From contig DATCLS010000002.1 of NCBI GenBank assembly GCA_036563805.1, positions 1-64,000 of the forward strand: a DNA stretch of 64,000 nt. Reading direction: 5' to 3'. Made by a program: the position numbers and the translations under genes. Of the stretch, positions 21,817 to 30,922 are shown one piece after another; position 1 is the stretch's first letter, and every line of letters starts with the position of its first letter. The notes beneath the pieces were generated by a model. That model was given only the letters and a program-made list of their open reading frames with translations. It had not been told where the DNA came from and ran no database searches. The DNA is from DATCLS01 sp036563805. Lineage in GTDB: Bacteria; Actinomycetota; Acidimicrobiia; Acidimicrobiales; VFJN01.

Positions 21817-23706
21817 TTACGAACCCGCGCCCCGCGGCGGGGCGACGAACACGGCCGCCGGCTGCCCGACGGAGCCGAGCTCCTCCATCAGCTCCTGGAG
21901 ATCGGGGGTGAGACGGGGGTCGATGGCGACCGCCATCGTGGCGTCGTCGACGCGGGGGACCAGGTCGTCGAGGCCCTCGCGCTCGAGCCCGGCGACGATC
22001 CGCGCGTGGATGGCGTCGTACCGGGCCTGCTCCTCGGCCGACAGCTCGGCGGTGGCCACCTCGAGCGCCGTCGGGTCGGCGCGCCACTGGTCGATGGCGC
22101 TCCCGACCGCCAGGTGGACCTCGGCGGTGGCCTCGTCGAGCTCCAACACCCGGTGGGGCACGGCGCCGGTGGCGTGGAACTCGGGCACGCCGACGTCGAA
22201 GCCCTGCCGCTCGAGCTCGAGCAGCAGGCCGAAGCCGGTGGCGCCGATGGCCACGGGGTCGGTCCAGGTCACCAGGTAGCGGCCGTCGCGGCCACCGCCG
22301 GGCGCCTCGCCCGACTCGAGCGCGTCGACCGTGGCCGGCGCCAGGCGGGCGAGCTGGCGGGACAGGTTGACGGCGGGCACCTCGGCGTGCGAGGCGTCGA
22401 CGGTGAACAGTGCCGTCCAGGCCAGGAAGACGGCGGCCAGGGCACCGGTGCCGGCCAGCGCCGCCCGCCGGGGGACCGGGCGGTCGGCCCCGGCGCGGGC
22501 CCGCAGCGCGGCGACCGCCGTCCACACCACCGCCACCACCACGAGGGCGGTGATGCCCCAGGCCCAGAGCGCCAGGTAGTACCAGCGCTCGCCGAACACC
22601 CGGCTGAGCGAGATCTGCCCCAGGACGAGCACGACCGCCAGCAGGGCGTGGAGGCGGGTCAGCGGCCCGTGGCGCAGGCGCCAGGCCCCGACCGCGGCGA
22701 CGATCCAGGCCACCAGCAGCGCCAGCGCCGGGAGCGTCGAGCCGGTGACGCCGCCCTCGGCGGTCAGTAGCCGCCACACGTTCAGGTGGACGCCGAAGAT
22801 CTCGCCGGCGGCCCGCATGCCGATCGGGTCGTCGGCCGGGTGCCGGAAGTTCTCGACGATCATCGCCGCGTTGCCGGGATCGTTGGTCAGCTGGTCGACG
22901 AGCGGCGGGATCCACAGGATCACGCCGAGGGCGGCGGCCAGCCCGCCCCACCGCAGGGCGGCGCGCACGGCGGCGGGGTCGGTGCGCCGCCGCCGGACGG
23001 CCTCGACCGCGACCGCGGCGGCGGTCAGGCCGCCGACGCCCCCGACCAGCCCCAGGTAGGACACGTGGGTCTGGAGGCAGAACGTCCCGGCGGCGGTGGC
23101 GACCGGCAGCATCGCCAGGTCCTCGCACAGCACCGACCAGACGGCGACGAGGAACAGCAGCCAGAACAGCACCGGCATGTACGGGTTCCAGGCCTCGGTG
23201 AGCGTGGCGGTGCCGTAGGCGTGGGTGAGGACGGCCAGCACGGCGGCGAACGCCAGCGCCATCCGGGCTCCGCCCCGCCGGTGGCCGACGGCCAGGATCC
23301 CGCCCATGGCGATCAGGTGCAGCGTGACCGACGCGGCCTGGAGGGCGAACGACGAGGCGCCGTAGAGGCGGTAGAAGACCGCCAGGGCCCAGAAGCTGAT
23401 GGGCCCGGGGTGGCTGCCCTGCTCGCCGTAGGCCTGGATGCGGCCGGCGAGCCCGACCAGCGGCGAGTGCCGGGTGCCCACGTCGCGGACCCGCAGCTCG
23501 GTCTGGGCCAGGTCGAGCAGCGGGTACCAGCGCGGGGCGTGCAGCACGCCGAGCGCCACGCCCAGCGGGACGGCCAGCACGGCGAGCAGCCCGCCGACCA
23601 CGAGGGCGGGGTGGAGGCGCCGCCGGCCGGCCGGGGCCTCGTCGGCCGGGGGTTCCCGATCGACGCCCTCGGCGACGCCGAGCCGGTCGTCGACCGCCTC
23701 GGTCAT
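21817..23706 (-). CDS. Polytopic GT-C-like membrane protein, paralogue 1
   Basis: 629 residues from ATG 23706, whose ATGA overlaps the stop of the SDR gene before it. About 11 hydrophobic helices occupy residues 30-480, followed by a soluble C-terminal domain of about 150 residues. The first external loop has conserved acidic and aromatic residues (LDLAQTELRVRDV, GSHPGPISFWALA), the layout of GT-C lipid-linked-sugar transferases such as GT39/ArnT, but I cannot place it in a named family. The protein at 27723-29744 is a clear paralogue sharing TELR-RDV, GSHPGPISFWALA, LTEAWNPY and GGGRDGRYL. It is last in a six-gene minus-strand run. The activity as a glycosyltransferase is inference. Confidence 0.82.
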   Translation of the reverse strand: MTEAVDDRLGVAEGVDREPPADEAPAGRRRLHPALVVGGLLAVLAVPLGVALGVLHAPRWYPLLDLAQTELRVRDVGTRHSPLVGLAGRIQAYGEQGSHPGPISFWALAVFYRLYGASSFALQAASVTLHLIAMGGILAVGHRRGGARMALAFAAVLAVLTHAYGTATLTEAWNPYMPVLFWLLFLVAVWSVLCEDLAMLPVATAAGTFCLQTHVSYLGLVGGVGGLTAAAVAVEAVRRRRTDPAAVRAALRWGGLAAALGVILWIPPLVDQLTNDPGNAAMIVENFRHPADDPIGMRAAGEIFGVHLNVWRLLTAEGGVTGSTLPALALLVAWIVAAVGAWRLRHGPLTRLHALLAVVLVLGQISLSRVFGERWYYLALWAWGITALVVVAVVWTAVAALRARAGADRPVPRRAALAGTGALAAVFLAWTALFTVDASHAEVPAVNLSRQLARLAPATVDALESGEAPGGGRDGRYLVTWTDPVAIGATGFGLLLELERQGFDVGVPEFHATGAVPHRVLELDEATAEVHLAVGSAIDQWRADPTALEVATAELSAEEQARYDAIHARIVAGLEREGLDDLVPRVDDATMAVAIDPRLTPDLQELMEELGSVGQPAAVFVAPPRGAGS

Positions 23707-24734
23707 GGCACCCGCTTGAGCAGGCGGAGCAGGCCGAGCTTGACGGGGGACTGGTGGTGCGAGGCCGACCCGACGCCCAGGCGGTCGCGGTGGGCCAGGA
23801 ACCACTCGTAGGACTCGATGACGGCCGAGGTGTTCGAGTGCCGGGGCCGCCACCCGAGCTCGGTCTGGGCCCGGGTGGTGTCGAACCACAGCGACTCGGC
23901 GTACAGGAGCCAGTGGTAGGGGGCGAACGGCGCCAGCCCCACCTCGGCCAGCGCCCGCATGCCGGCCTTGGCCGGCCCGGCCGGCAGCGACCGGACCCGC
24001 GACCCGGTGCCGGCGTGGTCGCACAGCGCCTGCAGCGTCTCGCGCATCGTGCCGAACTCGATGGCGCCGATGTTGTAGACGGCCGGCTTCTCGCGGTCGG
24101 CCGCCCGCAGCACGGCGGCGGCCAGGTCGTTGGCGTGGACGAACTGGTAGCGGTTGTCGCCCCGGCCCAGCACGTAGACCGGCGCGCCCTCGGCCACGAA
24201 CTCGAACAGCACGGCGATGATGCCGAGCCGGCCGTGGCCGAGGATCGTGCGGGGCCGGACGATGGTCACGTCCAGGCCGGCGTCGGCCGCGTCGCGGCAC
24301 AGGTGCTCGGCCTCGAGCTTGGCCTTGCCGTAGGCCTCGAGCGGCCGGCCCGGCGTCTCCTCCGTGACCGGGTTGGACTCGGGGATGCCGAAGATGGCGC
24401 TCGACGACGTGTGCACCACCTTGGCCACGCCCGCCTCGCGGGCGGCCAGCAGCACGTTGGCGGTGCCGGTCACGTTGACCGACCAGAACAGGTCGCGGTC
24501 CTTGGCCAGGGGGACCTGGGCGACGTTGTGCAGGACGACGTCGACGCCGGCGCACGCCTCGCGCAGCGTGGCCAGGTCGCGGACGTCGCCCTGGACGAAG
24601 TCGACCTCGGAGGCCCGCTCGCCGGGCGGGTTGAGGTCGAGGATGCGGACGGTGTCGCCCCGGTCGAGGGCGAGGCCGGCGAGGATCGAGCCGAAGTACC
24701 CGCTCCCCCCGGTGACGAGGACGGTCCTACCCAT
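23703..24734 (-). CDS. NAD-dependent epimerase/dehydratase (extended SDR)
   Basis: 343 residues from ATG 24734. The Rossmann motif TGGSGYFG starts at about residue 8, the acidic NAD-binding end of beta-2 reads RILDLN, and the catalytic Ser/Tyr/Lys are in TSSSAIFG and YGKAKLE (YxxxK). The C-terminal substrate domain has YQFVHANDLAAAV. It resembles nucleotide-sugar epimerases and 3-beta-HSD-like extended SDRs; the substrate cannot be told. It begins two bases after the stop of a second SDR and overlaps the next gene by ATGA, so these are co-transcribed. Confidence 0.92.
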   Translation of the reverse strand: MGRTVLVTGGSGYFGSILAGLALDRGDTVRILDLNPPGERASEVDFVQGDVRDLATLREACAGVDVVLHNVAQVPLAKDRDLFWSVNVTGTANVLLAAREAGVAKVVHTSSSAIFGIPESNPVTEETPGRPLEAYGKAKLEAEHLCRDAADAGLDVTIVRPRTILGHGRLGIIAVLFEFVAEGAPVYVLGRGDNRYQFVHANDLAAAVLRAADREKPAVYNIGAIEFGTMRETLQALCDHAGTGSRVRSLPAGPAKAGMRALAEVGLAPFAPYHWLLYAESLWFDTTRAQTELGWRPRHSNTSAVIESYEWFLAHRDRLGVGSASHHQSPVKLGLLRLLKRVP

Positions 24735-24736
24735 GC

Positions 24737-25813
24737 CTAGAGACGCTCCCCGTGGTCGAGGCACCAGCGGATGCTGGCCCGCATCCCCTCCCGCAGCTCG
24801 ACGGTGGGCTCGTAGCCCAGCTCGGCCCGGGCCCTGGAGATGTCGCAGGCGATCGTGTGGCCGAGCTCGCCCAGCACGTGCAGGGCCTGGACGTACCGGC
24901 CCCGGTCCTGGACCAGCGCGTCGATCCGCTCGGCCAGCCGGGCCACGCCCAGCGGAACCCGCGGCCGGGACCCGGACACCGTCAGCCCCTCGTCCTGCAG
25001 CGCCAGCCGCACGGTCTCGAGGATCTCGCGCAGCTCGTAGGGGCGGGCGTCCGCGATCCAGTAGGCGTTGCCGGGGGCGGCCTCGGCCACCTCGGCCCGC
25101 AGCAGGCCCTGGACCAAGTTGTCGGTGTAGACCATCGACCGGCGCTGGCGGCCGTCGCCCACCAGGGGGAACCGGCCGCGGCGGATGGCCGAGAAGAACG
25201 TCGACTGCCGGGCCGGCTGGTAGGGCCCGTAGAACCACGGCGCCCGGATCGTGACCGTGGCCAGGTCGCCCCGCTCGTAGGTGCGCTGGACGATCTGCTC
25301 CGCCTCGAGCTTGGACTTCCCGTAGCCCAGGTAGGGGTCGTACGGCGAGTCCTCGGTGAACACCTCGTCGGGGCCGGCGTTCACGCCGAACGGCGAGTTC
25401 GACGACACGTGCACGAACCGGCCGGCGCCGGCCCGGCGGGCCCGGTCGATCACCATCTGGGTGCCGCCCACGTTGACGTCGAAGAGCTCGCGGGTGGCCC
25501 GGCGCGGGTGGATGACGGCGGCCGCGTGGAACACGGTGGCCGCCCCGCCGACGCCCTCGAACAGGCGGTCGACGGTGGCGGGGTCGCGCACGTCGCCGAC
25601 CACGGTCTCGATCTTGGGCGACACGACGCCCAGCACCGGCGCCTCGTCCGGCGACGCCACCAGGCAGCGGACCCGGTCGCGCTCCTGCGACTGGGCCAGC
25701 GTGCGGACGAGGTTCCGGCCCAGCCAGCCGGCGGCGCCGGTCACGACGACCGTGCGGGCGGCGGGGACCGTGGGGACGGGGGAGTCGAGCGTGGCGGCGT
25801 CTCGGGTGCTCAC
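24737..25813 (-). CDS. NAD-dependent epimerase/dehydratase (extended SDR), second copy
   Basis: 358 residues from GTG 25813, the first in-frame start after the upstream GMC oxidoreductase gene. It has TGAAGWLG (Rossmann), VVGDVRD, HAAAVIHP, VSSNSPFG and the catalytic YGKSKLE. IRAPWFYGP and DGRQRRSMVYTDNLVQGLL are typical of the 3-beta-hydroxysteroid dehydrogenase/isomerase-like and nucleotide-sugar branches. It is only distantly similar to the SDR that follows it. The 68-bp leader gap (25814-25881) contains tandem copies of a CGTCGGG-like motif and no clear promoter. Substrate unknown. Confidence 0.92.
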   Translation of the reverse strand: MSTRDAATLDSPVPTVPAARTVVVTGAAGWLGRNLVRTLAQSQERDRVRCLVASPDEAPVLGVVSPKIETVVGDVRDPATVDRLFEGVGGAATVFHAAAVIHPRRATRELFDVNVGGTQMVIDRARRAGAGRFVHVSSNSPFGVNAGPDEVFTEDSPYDPYLGYGKSKLEAEQIVQRTYERGDLATVTIRAPWFYGPYQPARQSTFFSAIRRGRFPLVGDGRQRRSMVYTDNLVQGLLRAEVAEAAPGNAYWIADARPYELREILETVRLALQDEGLTVSGSRPRVPLGVARLAERIDALVQDRGRYVQALHVLGELGHTIACDISRARAELGYEPTVELREGMRASIRWCLDHGERL

Positions 25814-25881
25814 GGGATCGGGGCTCGTGTCGGGCTCGTCGTCGGGTTCGTCGTCGCGTGGGGCGGGTCGGGCGGGCGCGG

Positions 25882-27306
25882 TCAGGGCCCGGCCAGGTAG
25901 CGGTCGCAGTTGCGGGCCGCGATCGTCATGATCGCCGCCTGGGGGTTGACGCCCGGGGCGTCGGGCAACAGGGAGCCGTCGTTGACCCGCAGGTTCCGCA
26001 CCCCGTGGACCCGGCCGAAGCTGTCGGCCACCGTGCGGCGGCGGTCCTCGCCCATGCGCACCGTCGAGGTCAGGTGCACGGTCATGAGGTTGGACCCGGC
26101 CCGCGTCACGCGGTCCCACCAGGCGCCGAGGTCCTCGAGGCGGCGGGCGACCGGCCCACCCACGATCGAGGGGTACAGCTCGGTGGCGCCGGCCGCCAGC
26201 AGCAGCTCACCCAGGTGCACGAGGCCCCGGGCCAGCCGGCTGAGGTCGGCGTCGGTGAGCCGGTAGGTGACCAGCGGCGAGCGCAGGCCGGGGACGGCGA
26301 TGATGCGGCCGCTGCCCTCGCTGCGGATGGCCGTGTAGTAGACGGCCACGTTCTCCCAGTCGGCCAAGGCGTCCTCGAACGGGACGCCGGGATCGGCGAG
26401 GGCCAGCGCCACCTGGCCGCGGCGGCTGGCCGAGCCGCCGATGGTGAGGCTGGGCGAGAACTCGGTGACCCGATGCATCGGCACGTCACCGTGGTCGACC
26501 GGGTGGGGGAAGCGGGCGGCGATCTTGAGGGTGGGATGGAGCTTGAGGCCGTTGCCCACGCCCCGCCGGAAGCCGCTGCGTTGGAGCAGCGCCGGGGTCT
26601 GGATCGCCCCGCCGCACACGAAGACCTCGTCCGCGGTGATGGTCAGCTGCTCGATGCCGCCGCCCGGGTGCTGGCGGCGGCACCGGGCGCCGACCACGCG
26701 GTCGCCCTGGCGCAGCAGCTTGACGACCCGGCAGTCGGGCACGATCCGCGCCCCGTGGGCCTTGGCCTTGGGGAGCATCGTGCGGCTCATCGTCTGCTTC
26801 ACGCCCCGGCCCCGCTCGTCGTAGCGGAACACGCGGGAGAACTCGACGTTGCGCCAGCCCAGCTTGGTGGCGCCTCGCTCGATCGCCGCCGACGACGGCG
26901 GCGGCGCCCCGGGGAGCGGCGAGACGGCCAGCTCCCGCTCGATCTCGGCCGCGTAGCGGTCGAGCACCTCGGGCGTGAACTCGTCGATGTCGTAGGTCTG
27001 CCGCCACTCCTCGGCCAGGTAGTCGGGCAGGCGGTGGTAGAGGCCGCTGTTGATCTCGGTGCTGCCGCCCACGCACCGCCCCTCGACGTACGCGATGGCC
27101 GGGTTGCCGAGCGCGGCGGCCGGCCCCGAGTGGCGGTACTTGGTCACCATCTCTTCCAGCGAGAAGGGCTCGACGGCGTCGGCGTCGAGGTCGGGGCCCT
27201 CCTCGACCACGGTCACCGCCCGGCCGGCGGCGGCCAGGCGAGCGGCTGTCACGGCCCCACCCGCCCCCGAGCCGATGACCAGGACCTCGGTGTCGAGCGT
27301 CGCCAT
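25882..27306 (-). CDS. GMC family FAD-dependent oxidoreductase
   Basis: 474 residues from ATG 27306, overlapping the stop of the small gene upstream (ATGA). The N-terminal FAD-binding motif VIGSGAGGAVTAARLA and the GGSTEINSG signature are present, as is the C-terminal GMC block with NDGSLLPDAPGVNPQAAIMTIAAR. A His that usually serves as catalytic base lies in MTVHLTSTVRMG. Relatives oxidise alcohols, sugars or sterols. No signal peptide is seen. The tight pairing with a small helical protein recalls dehydrogenases with accessory subunits. Substrate unknown; the neighbouring SDRs suggest a sugar, sterol or lipid alcohol. Confidence 0.93.
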   Translation of the reverse strand: MATLDTEVLVIGSGAGGAVTAARLAAAGRAVTVVEEGPDLDADAVEPFSLEEMVTKYRHSGPAAALGNPAIAYVEGRCVGGSTEINSGLYHRLPDYLAEEWRQTYDIDEFTPEVLDRYAAEIERELAVSPLPGAPPPSSAAIERGATKLGWRNVEFSRVFRYDERGRGVKQTMSRTMLPKAKAHGARIVPDCRVVKLLRQGDRVVGARCRRQHPGGGIEQLTITADEVFVCGGAIQTPALLQRSGFRRGVGNGLKLHPTLKIAARFPHPVDHGDVPMHRVTEFSPSLTIGGSASRRGQVALALADPGVPFEDALADWENVAVYYTAIRSEGSGRIIAVPGLRSPLVTYRLTDADLSRLARGLVHLGELLLAAGATELYPSIVGGPVARRLEDLGAWWDRVTRAGSNLMTVHLTSTVRMGEDRRRTVADSFGRVHGVRNLRVNDGSLLPDAPGVNPQAAIMTIAARNCDRYLAGP

Positions 27307-27656
27307 CAGGCCGCCCTCTCGCCCGTGCCGGCCTTGGTCGTCGCCGGGCCGGCCAGCTCGTTCTCCGCGAACAGCACCAGCCCCCGCATCAGGCGGACCC
27401 ACTGGCGCAGCGGGCCGATCGGCCCGCGCTCCCAGGCGTCGAGCCGGTGGCGCAGCTCCTCGTCGTCGAGCCGCCCCGCGGCCCGCAGCGCGGCGGCGTA
27501 GGCGCCGAGCACGAGCGACTCGGCGGCCACGCCGGCCCGGATGGGCTCGGCCATGTTGCGCAGCGAGCCGTCCACGAACGCTTCGACGGCCGAGCGGACG
27601 GCCGGGTCGGGGTTGGTGACGAGGGCGCCGGCGACCACGCGCTCGAACCAGAGCAT
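27306..27656 (-). CDS. Small helical protein upstream of GMC oxidoreductase
   Basis: 116 residues from ATG 27656. It is predicted to be all-helical, without a signal peptide or cysteine pattern, and I do not recognise the family. It overlaps the GMC gene by four bases (ATGA), the strongest hint that it is an accessory subunit or maturation factor of that oxidoreductase. It starts with MLWFERVVAGALV and has Trp/Arg-rich helices near the middle. The gap to the upstream GT-C-like gene is 66 bp. Confidence 0.75.
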   Translation of the reverse strand: MLWFERVVAGALVTNPDPAVRSAVEAFVDGSLRNMAEPIRAGVAAESLVLGAYAAALRAAGRLDDEELRHRLDAWERGPIGPLRQWVRLMRGLVLFAENELAGPATTKAGTGERAA

Positions 27657-27722
27657 GGCGGGGGAGCCTACTCCTCCACCGGGGCCCGGTTCGCTTGGAC
27701 CGGGCCTGGGTACCGGTCGCCG

Positions 27723-29744
27723 TCACGGCCCGCCGGCGGGTGCGACGGCGGGGGTGTCGGCCGACGTGTCAGGCGAGGTGTCGGCCGGGGTGACGAACAC
27801 GGCCGCCGGGGCGCCGAGGTCGAGCATCCGGCGCAGCAGCGGCACGACGTCGGCCGGCATGCGGGGGTCGACCTGGGTCCCCAGCAGGTTGGTGTCCAGC
27901 CCCGCCGCCAGCTCGCCGACGCCGTGCTCGCGGAGACGCTCGGTGGCCTCGGCGCGCAGGCGGGCGAAGGCGGCCCGATCCTCGGCCGGCGGGTCGTAGG
28001 CCGCCACCTCCACGGCGTCGGGCCGGCGCCGCCACTCCGCCACCCGGGGCCCGGCCACGTAGGTGACGACGGCGGTGGCCTCCTCGCGGGCCATGACCCG
28101 GTGGGGCCGGGCGCCCAGCTCCCACGCCTCCTCCATGCCCGCGTCGAAGCCCTGGCGCTCGAGCTCGAGCAGGAAGGCGTAGCCGTTCAGGCCCGGGGTC
28201 AGGGCGTCGTCCCAGGTGATCAGGTAGCGGCCGTCCCGGCCGCCGCCGGGGGCGTCCCCGCGGCGGAGCGCCGCGATCGTCGGCGGGATCACGTGGCGGT
28301 CGATGCGGGACACGCCCGGCTGGGGCACCTGGGCGTGGGCGGCGTCGTAGGTGGCCGAGGCGGCCACGACCACCAGGGCGGCGACGAGGGCGGGGACGGC
28401 GGCGGGGACAGCCGGGGCGAGGGAGCGGGACGGGGCGCGGCGCGGGGCCCCGGCCTCGGTCGCCCCGCCGGCGGTGGCCACGGCTACCGTGGCCAGGGTG
28501 GCGGCCAGGGCCAGGACCGTCGTGCTGGTGGCCCACAACACCAGGTAGTCCCACAGGTGGCCCGGGATGCGGACGATCGAGACCGCGCCCAGGGCCAGCG
28601 CCGCGGCCACGACCGCGTGCAGCCGGACCAGGGGCCAGCCGCCCGGCCGGCGGCGGCGCCGGACGGCGACGGCGGCGGCCGCCGCCCAGGCGGCCAGGAG
28701 CAGCAGGCCGGGCACCGGCGAGCCCTCCACCCGCTGGGACTTGGTGACCAGCGTGCGCAGGTCGAGCTTGGCCAGCCAGGCCTCGAGGCCGTCGGCAAGG
28801 CCGGCCGGCGGCTCGTCGGGGTGGCGCAGGCTGTCGACCAGCACCGCGAGGTTCCCGGGGTCGCCCCGGACCTGCTCGACCACCGGTGGCAGCCACAGCA
28901 CGCCGACCAGGGCGACGGTGGCGCCGCTCCAGCGCAGCAAACGGCGCCGGGCCACGGGGTCGGCCCGGCGCCGCCACAGCCGGGCGCCGACGGCGGCGAC
29001 CGTGAGGGCGCCGAGACCGGCCACCAGGCCGGCGTAGGGGACGTGGGTCTGGGCGCAGAACGTGCCGGCCAGCCCGGCCACCGGCAGCAGGGCGAGGTCG
29101 TCGCACAGCACCGACCACACGGCCAGCAGGAACAGGGCCCACCACGTCATCGGCAGGTAGGGGTTCCAGGCCTCGGTCAGGCGCTCGGCCTCGTAGTAGC
29201 GGACCAGGACGGCCAGCGCGACCGCCGCCCCCAGCAGGCCGAGGCGGCCGGCCCGCCGGTGGGCGACCCAGAGCGTCGCCGCCATGGCGCCCAGGTTGAG
29301 CGTGGCGGTGGCGGCCTGCATGGCCCAGGCGCTGGCCCCGTACACCCGGTAGAACGGCGCCAGGGCCCAGAAGCTGATCGGGCCCGGATGGCTGCCCGCG
29401 GTCCCCAGGCCCTCGATGCGGCCGGGCAGGCCGACGAGCGGCGGGTGGGTGGTCGTGACGTCGCGGATGCGCAGCTCGGTCATCGCCACGTCGAGCTGCG
29501 GGTACCAGCGGGGCTCGGCCAGCACGCCCAGCGCCACGGCCAGCGGCACCGCCAGGGCCAGCACGAGGGCGGCCGGCGCGGCCGCGGCCCGCCCCCGGGT
29601 GCGGAGGCGATCGCGGCCCCGCTCCGGCGCCGCCCGGCCAGCCGCGGCGCCGGGCGCGGCGGGCGGCTCCGGGGCCGGGTCCGGGTCTGCGGCGGACCCG
29701 GGCTCCGGCTCCGGTCCCGAAGGCGAGATGGTCTCCGCCGCCAC
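27723..29744 (-). CDS. Polytopic GT-C-like membrane protein, paralogue 2
   Basis: 673 residues from GTG 29744 (MAAETISPSG). An acidic, Pro/Ala-rich N-terminal tail of about 55 residues precedes about 11 membrane helices and a soluble C-terminal domain. It shares with the protein at 21817-23706 the first-loop block (DVAMTELRIRDV, GSHPGPISFWALA), AEAWNPY-type motif LTEAWNPY, AVWSVLC, TFCAQTHV and a C-terminal GGGRDGRYLITWDD. The conserved Asp/Glu after the first helix fit a GT-C catalytic loop, but no family can be named. It heads the six-gene minus-strand run. Glycosyltransfer to a lipid carrier product is an inference. Confidence 0.82.
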   Translation of the reverse strand: MAAETISPSGPEPEPGSAADPDPAPEPPAAPGAAAGRAAPERGRDRLRTRGRAAAAPAALVLALAVPLAVALGVLAEPRWYPQLDVAMTELRIRDVTTTHPPLVGLPGRIEGLGTAGSHPGPISFWALAPFYRVYGASAWAMQAATATLNLGAMAATLWVAHRRAGRLGLLGAAVALAVLVRYYEAERLTEAWNPYLPMTWWALFLLAVWSVLCDDLALLPVAGLAGTFCAQTHVPYAGLVAGLGALTVAAVGARLWRRRADPVARRRLLRWSGATVALVGVLWLPPVVEQVRGDPGNLAVLVDSLRHPDEPPAGLADGLEAWLAKLDLRTLVTKSQRVEGSPVPGLLLLAAWAAAAAVAVRRRRRPGGWPLVRLHAVVAAALALGAVSIVRIPGHLWDYLVLWATSTTVLALAATLATVAVATAGGATEAGAPRRAPSRSLAPAVPAAVPALVAALVVVAASATYDAAHAQVPQPGVSRIDRHVIPPTIAALRRGDAPGGGRDGRYLITWDDALTPGLNGYAFLLELERQGFDAGMEEAWELGARPHRVMAREEATAVVTYVAGPRVAEWRRRPDAVEVAAYDPPAEDRAAFARLRAEATERLREHGVGELAAGLDTNLLGTQVDPRMPADVVPLLRRMLDLGAPAAVFVTPADTSPDTSADTPAVAPAGGP

Positions 29745-29787
29745 GGCCCCGGACCTTAGGAGGCGTGGCGGGGTGGCCGGGGCGGTA

Positions 29788-29804
29788 TCGGACAACCTGT
29801 CCGA
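29788..29804. promoter_or_regulatory. Palindrome between divergent genes
   Basis: TCGGACA-ACC-TGTCCGA is a perfect 7-3-7 inverted repeat in the 117-bp gap between the GT-C-like gene (minus, start 29744) and the Pro-rich membrane protein (plus, start 29862). Position and symmetry suit a regulator site controlling one or both genes; no regulator gene is adjacent. Confidence 0.45.
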
Positions 29805-29861
29805 CGCGCCGGCCAGGTTGCGACTGACTGTCGGGCCCCGATCGGGTGTGACGATCCGGTT

Positions 29862-30839
29862 GTGTCGCAACAGCCGCCGCCCGCGCCCCCGACGCCGGCG
29901 GATCCCGCGGCCCCGCCTGCTCCGCCGACGCCCGCGACGCCGCCCCCGCCCGCCGCGCCAGGCCCGGCAGCGGCCGCCCCGCCGCCCGGGCCGGCCCCGG
30001 CCGCGCCGACGGGGTCGCCGGCGCCGCCGCCCGGGATGCCGCCGGCCGGGCCCCCGGCGCCGACGGGCTCGTCGGGCTCGGGCGTGAAGGTGCTGCTCGC
30101 CGCCGCGGTGCTGGCCGTGTTCGCCGTGGGCGCCTTCGTGGTCCTGAGCGGCGGGGGCGACGACCAGCCGGAGCCCGGCGACCGGGCCGGCGCGGCGGAG
30201 GACGCCGCCGACGACCCCGTCCGGGTGGTCGACGAGTACATCGCCGCCATGCGGGAGGGCGACTGCGCCGCCGCCCTGGACCTGGTCACCGAGTCGTCGC
30301 TCGAGCTGTTCGGCGGCTCCGAGGACGGCGCCGTCGCCGCCTGCGAGGCCCAGGCGGCGGAGATCGCCCGGGACCTCGCCATCGACGACCTCGAAGTGGC
30401 GAGCAACGACGGGACGACCGCCACCATCACGGGCGTGGGCACGGCGGGCGGGGAGACCGAGCCCGTGGAGATCACCCTCCGTCGGGAGGACGGTGCCTGG
30501 CGCATCGACCTCACGTCCGTGACCGACGCCGACGCCGGGGGCGAGGCGGGAACTGGCGAGTCGGCGGAGCCCACCGAGTCGACGGAGTCGACCGGGTCGT
30601 CGCCGACCACGGCGGGCGACTCCGGCTCCGCGCCGTCGTCCACGGTGGGGCCGCCGCCCCCGCCGACGATCACCGACCCCGGCCCGACGACGACCCTGGC
30701 CCCGCCGCCCTCGATCCCCAACCCGGGCCCCATGCCGCCCGAGCGCGACGACTGCAACCTGTCGCCCCGGGAGGTCGAGCGGCTGACGGCCTCCGAGCGG
30801 GCGGCCTACCTGGCCCGCTGCCGGGGCACCAACGGCTGA
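29862..30839 (+). CDS. Pro-rich single-pass membrane protein with NTF2/DUF4878-like external domain
   Basis: 325 residues from GTG 29862. The first 70 residues are a Pro/Ala-rich cytoplasmic tail, followed by one membrane helix (KVLLAAAVLAVFAVGAFVVL, about 76-95). Outside, residues 115-225 (VRVVDEYIAAMREGDCAAALDLV ... VEITLRREDGAWRIDL) have the size and pattern of DUF4878/NTF2-like lipoproteins. A Ser/Thr/Pro linker and a short tail with two cysteines (DDCNLSPREVERLTASERAAY) end the protein. Function unknown. It is convergent with the plsC-like gene, 83 bp away, in a GC-rich gap where short stems can form. Confidence 0.8.
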   Translation: MSQQPPPAPPTPADPAAPPAPPTPATPPPPAAPGPAAAAPPPGPAPAAPTGSPAPPPGMPPAGPPAPTGSSGSGVKVLLAAAVLAVFAVGAFVVLSGGGDDQPEPGDRAGAAEDAADDPVRVVDEYIAAMREGDCAAALDLVTESSLELFGGSEDGAVAACEAQAAEIARDLAIDDLEVASNDGTTATITGVGTAGGETEPVEITLRREDGAWRIDLTSVTDADAGGEAGTGESAEPTESTESTGSSPTTAGDSGSAPSSTVGPPPPPTITDPGPTTTLAPPPSIPNPGPMPPERDDCNLSPREVERLTASERAAYLARCRGTNG

Positions 30840-30922
30840 CAGCCGAGGCGGCGGCCGCCGCGCCGGCGGGGTCGTCCGCGGTGGCGTCGGCCGGCGGCCG
30901 GCGGCGGCCCCGCACGGCCGCG

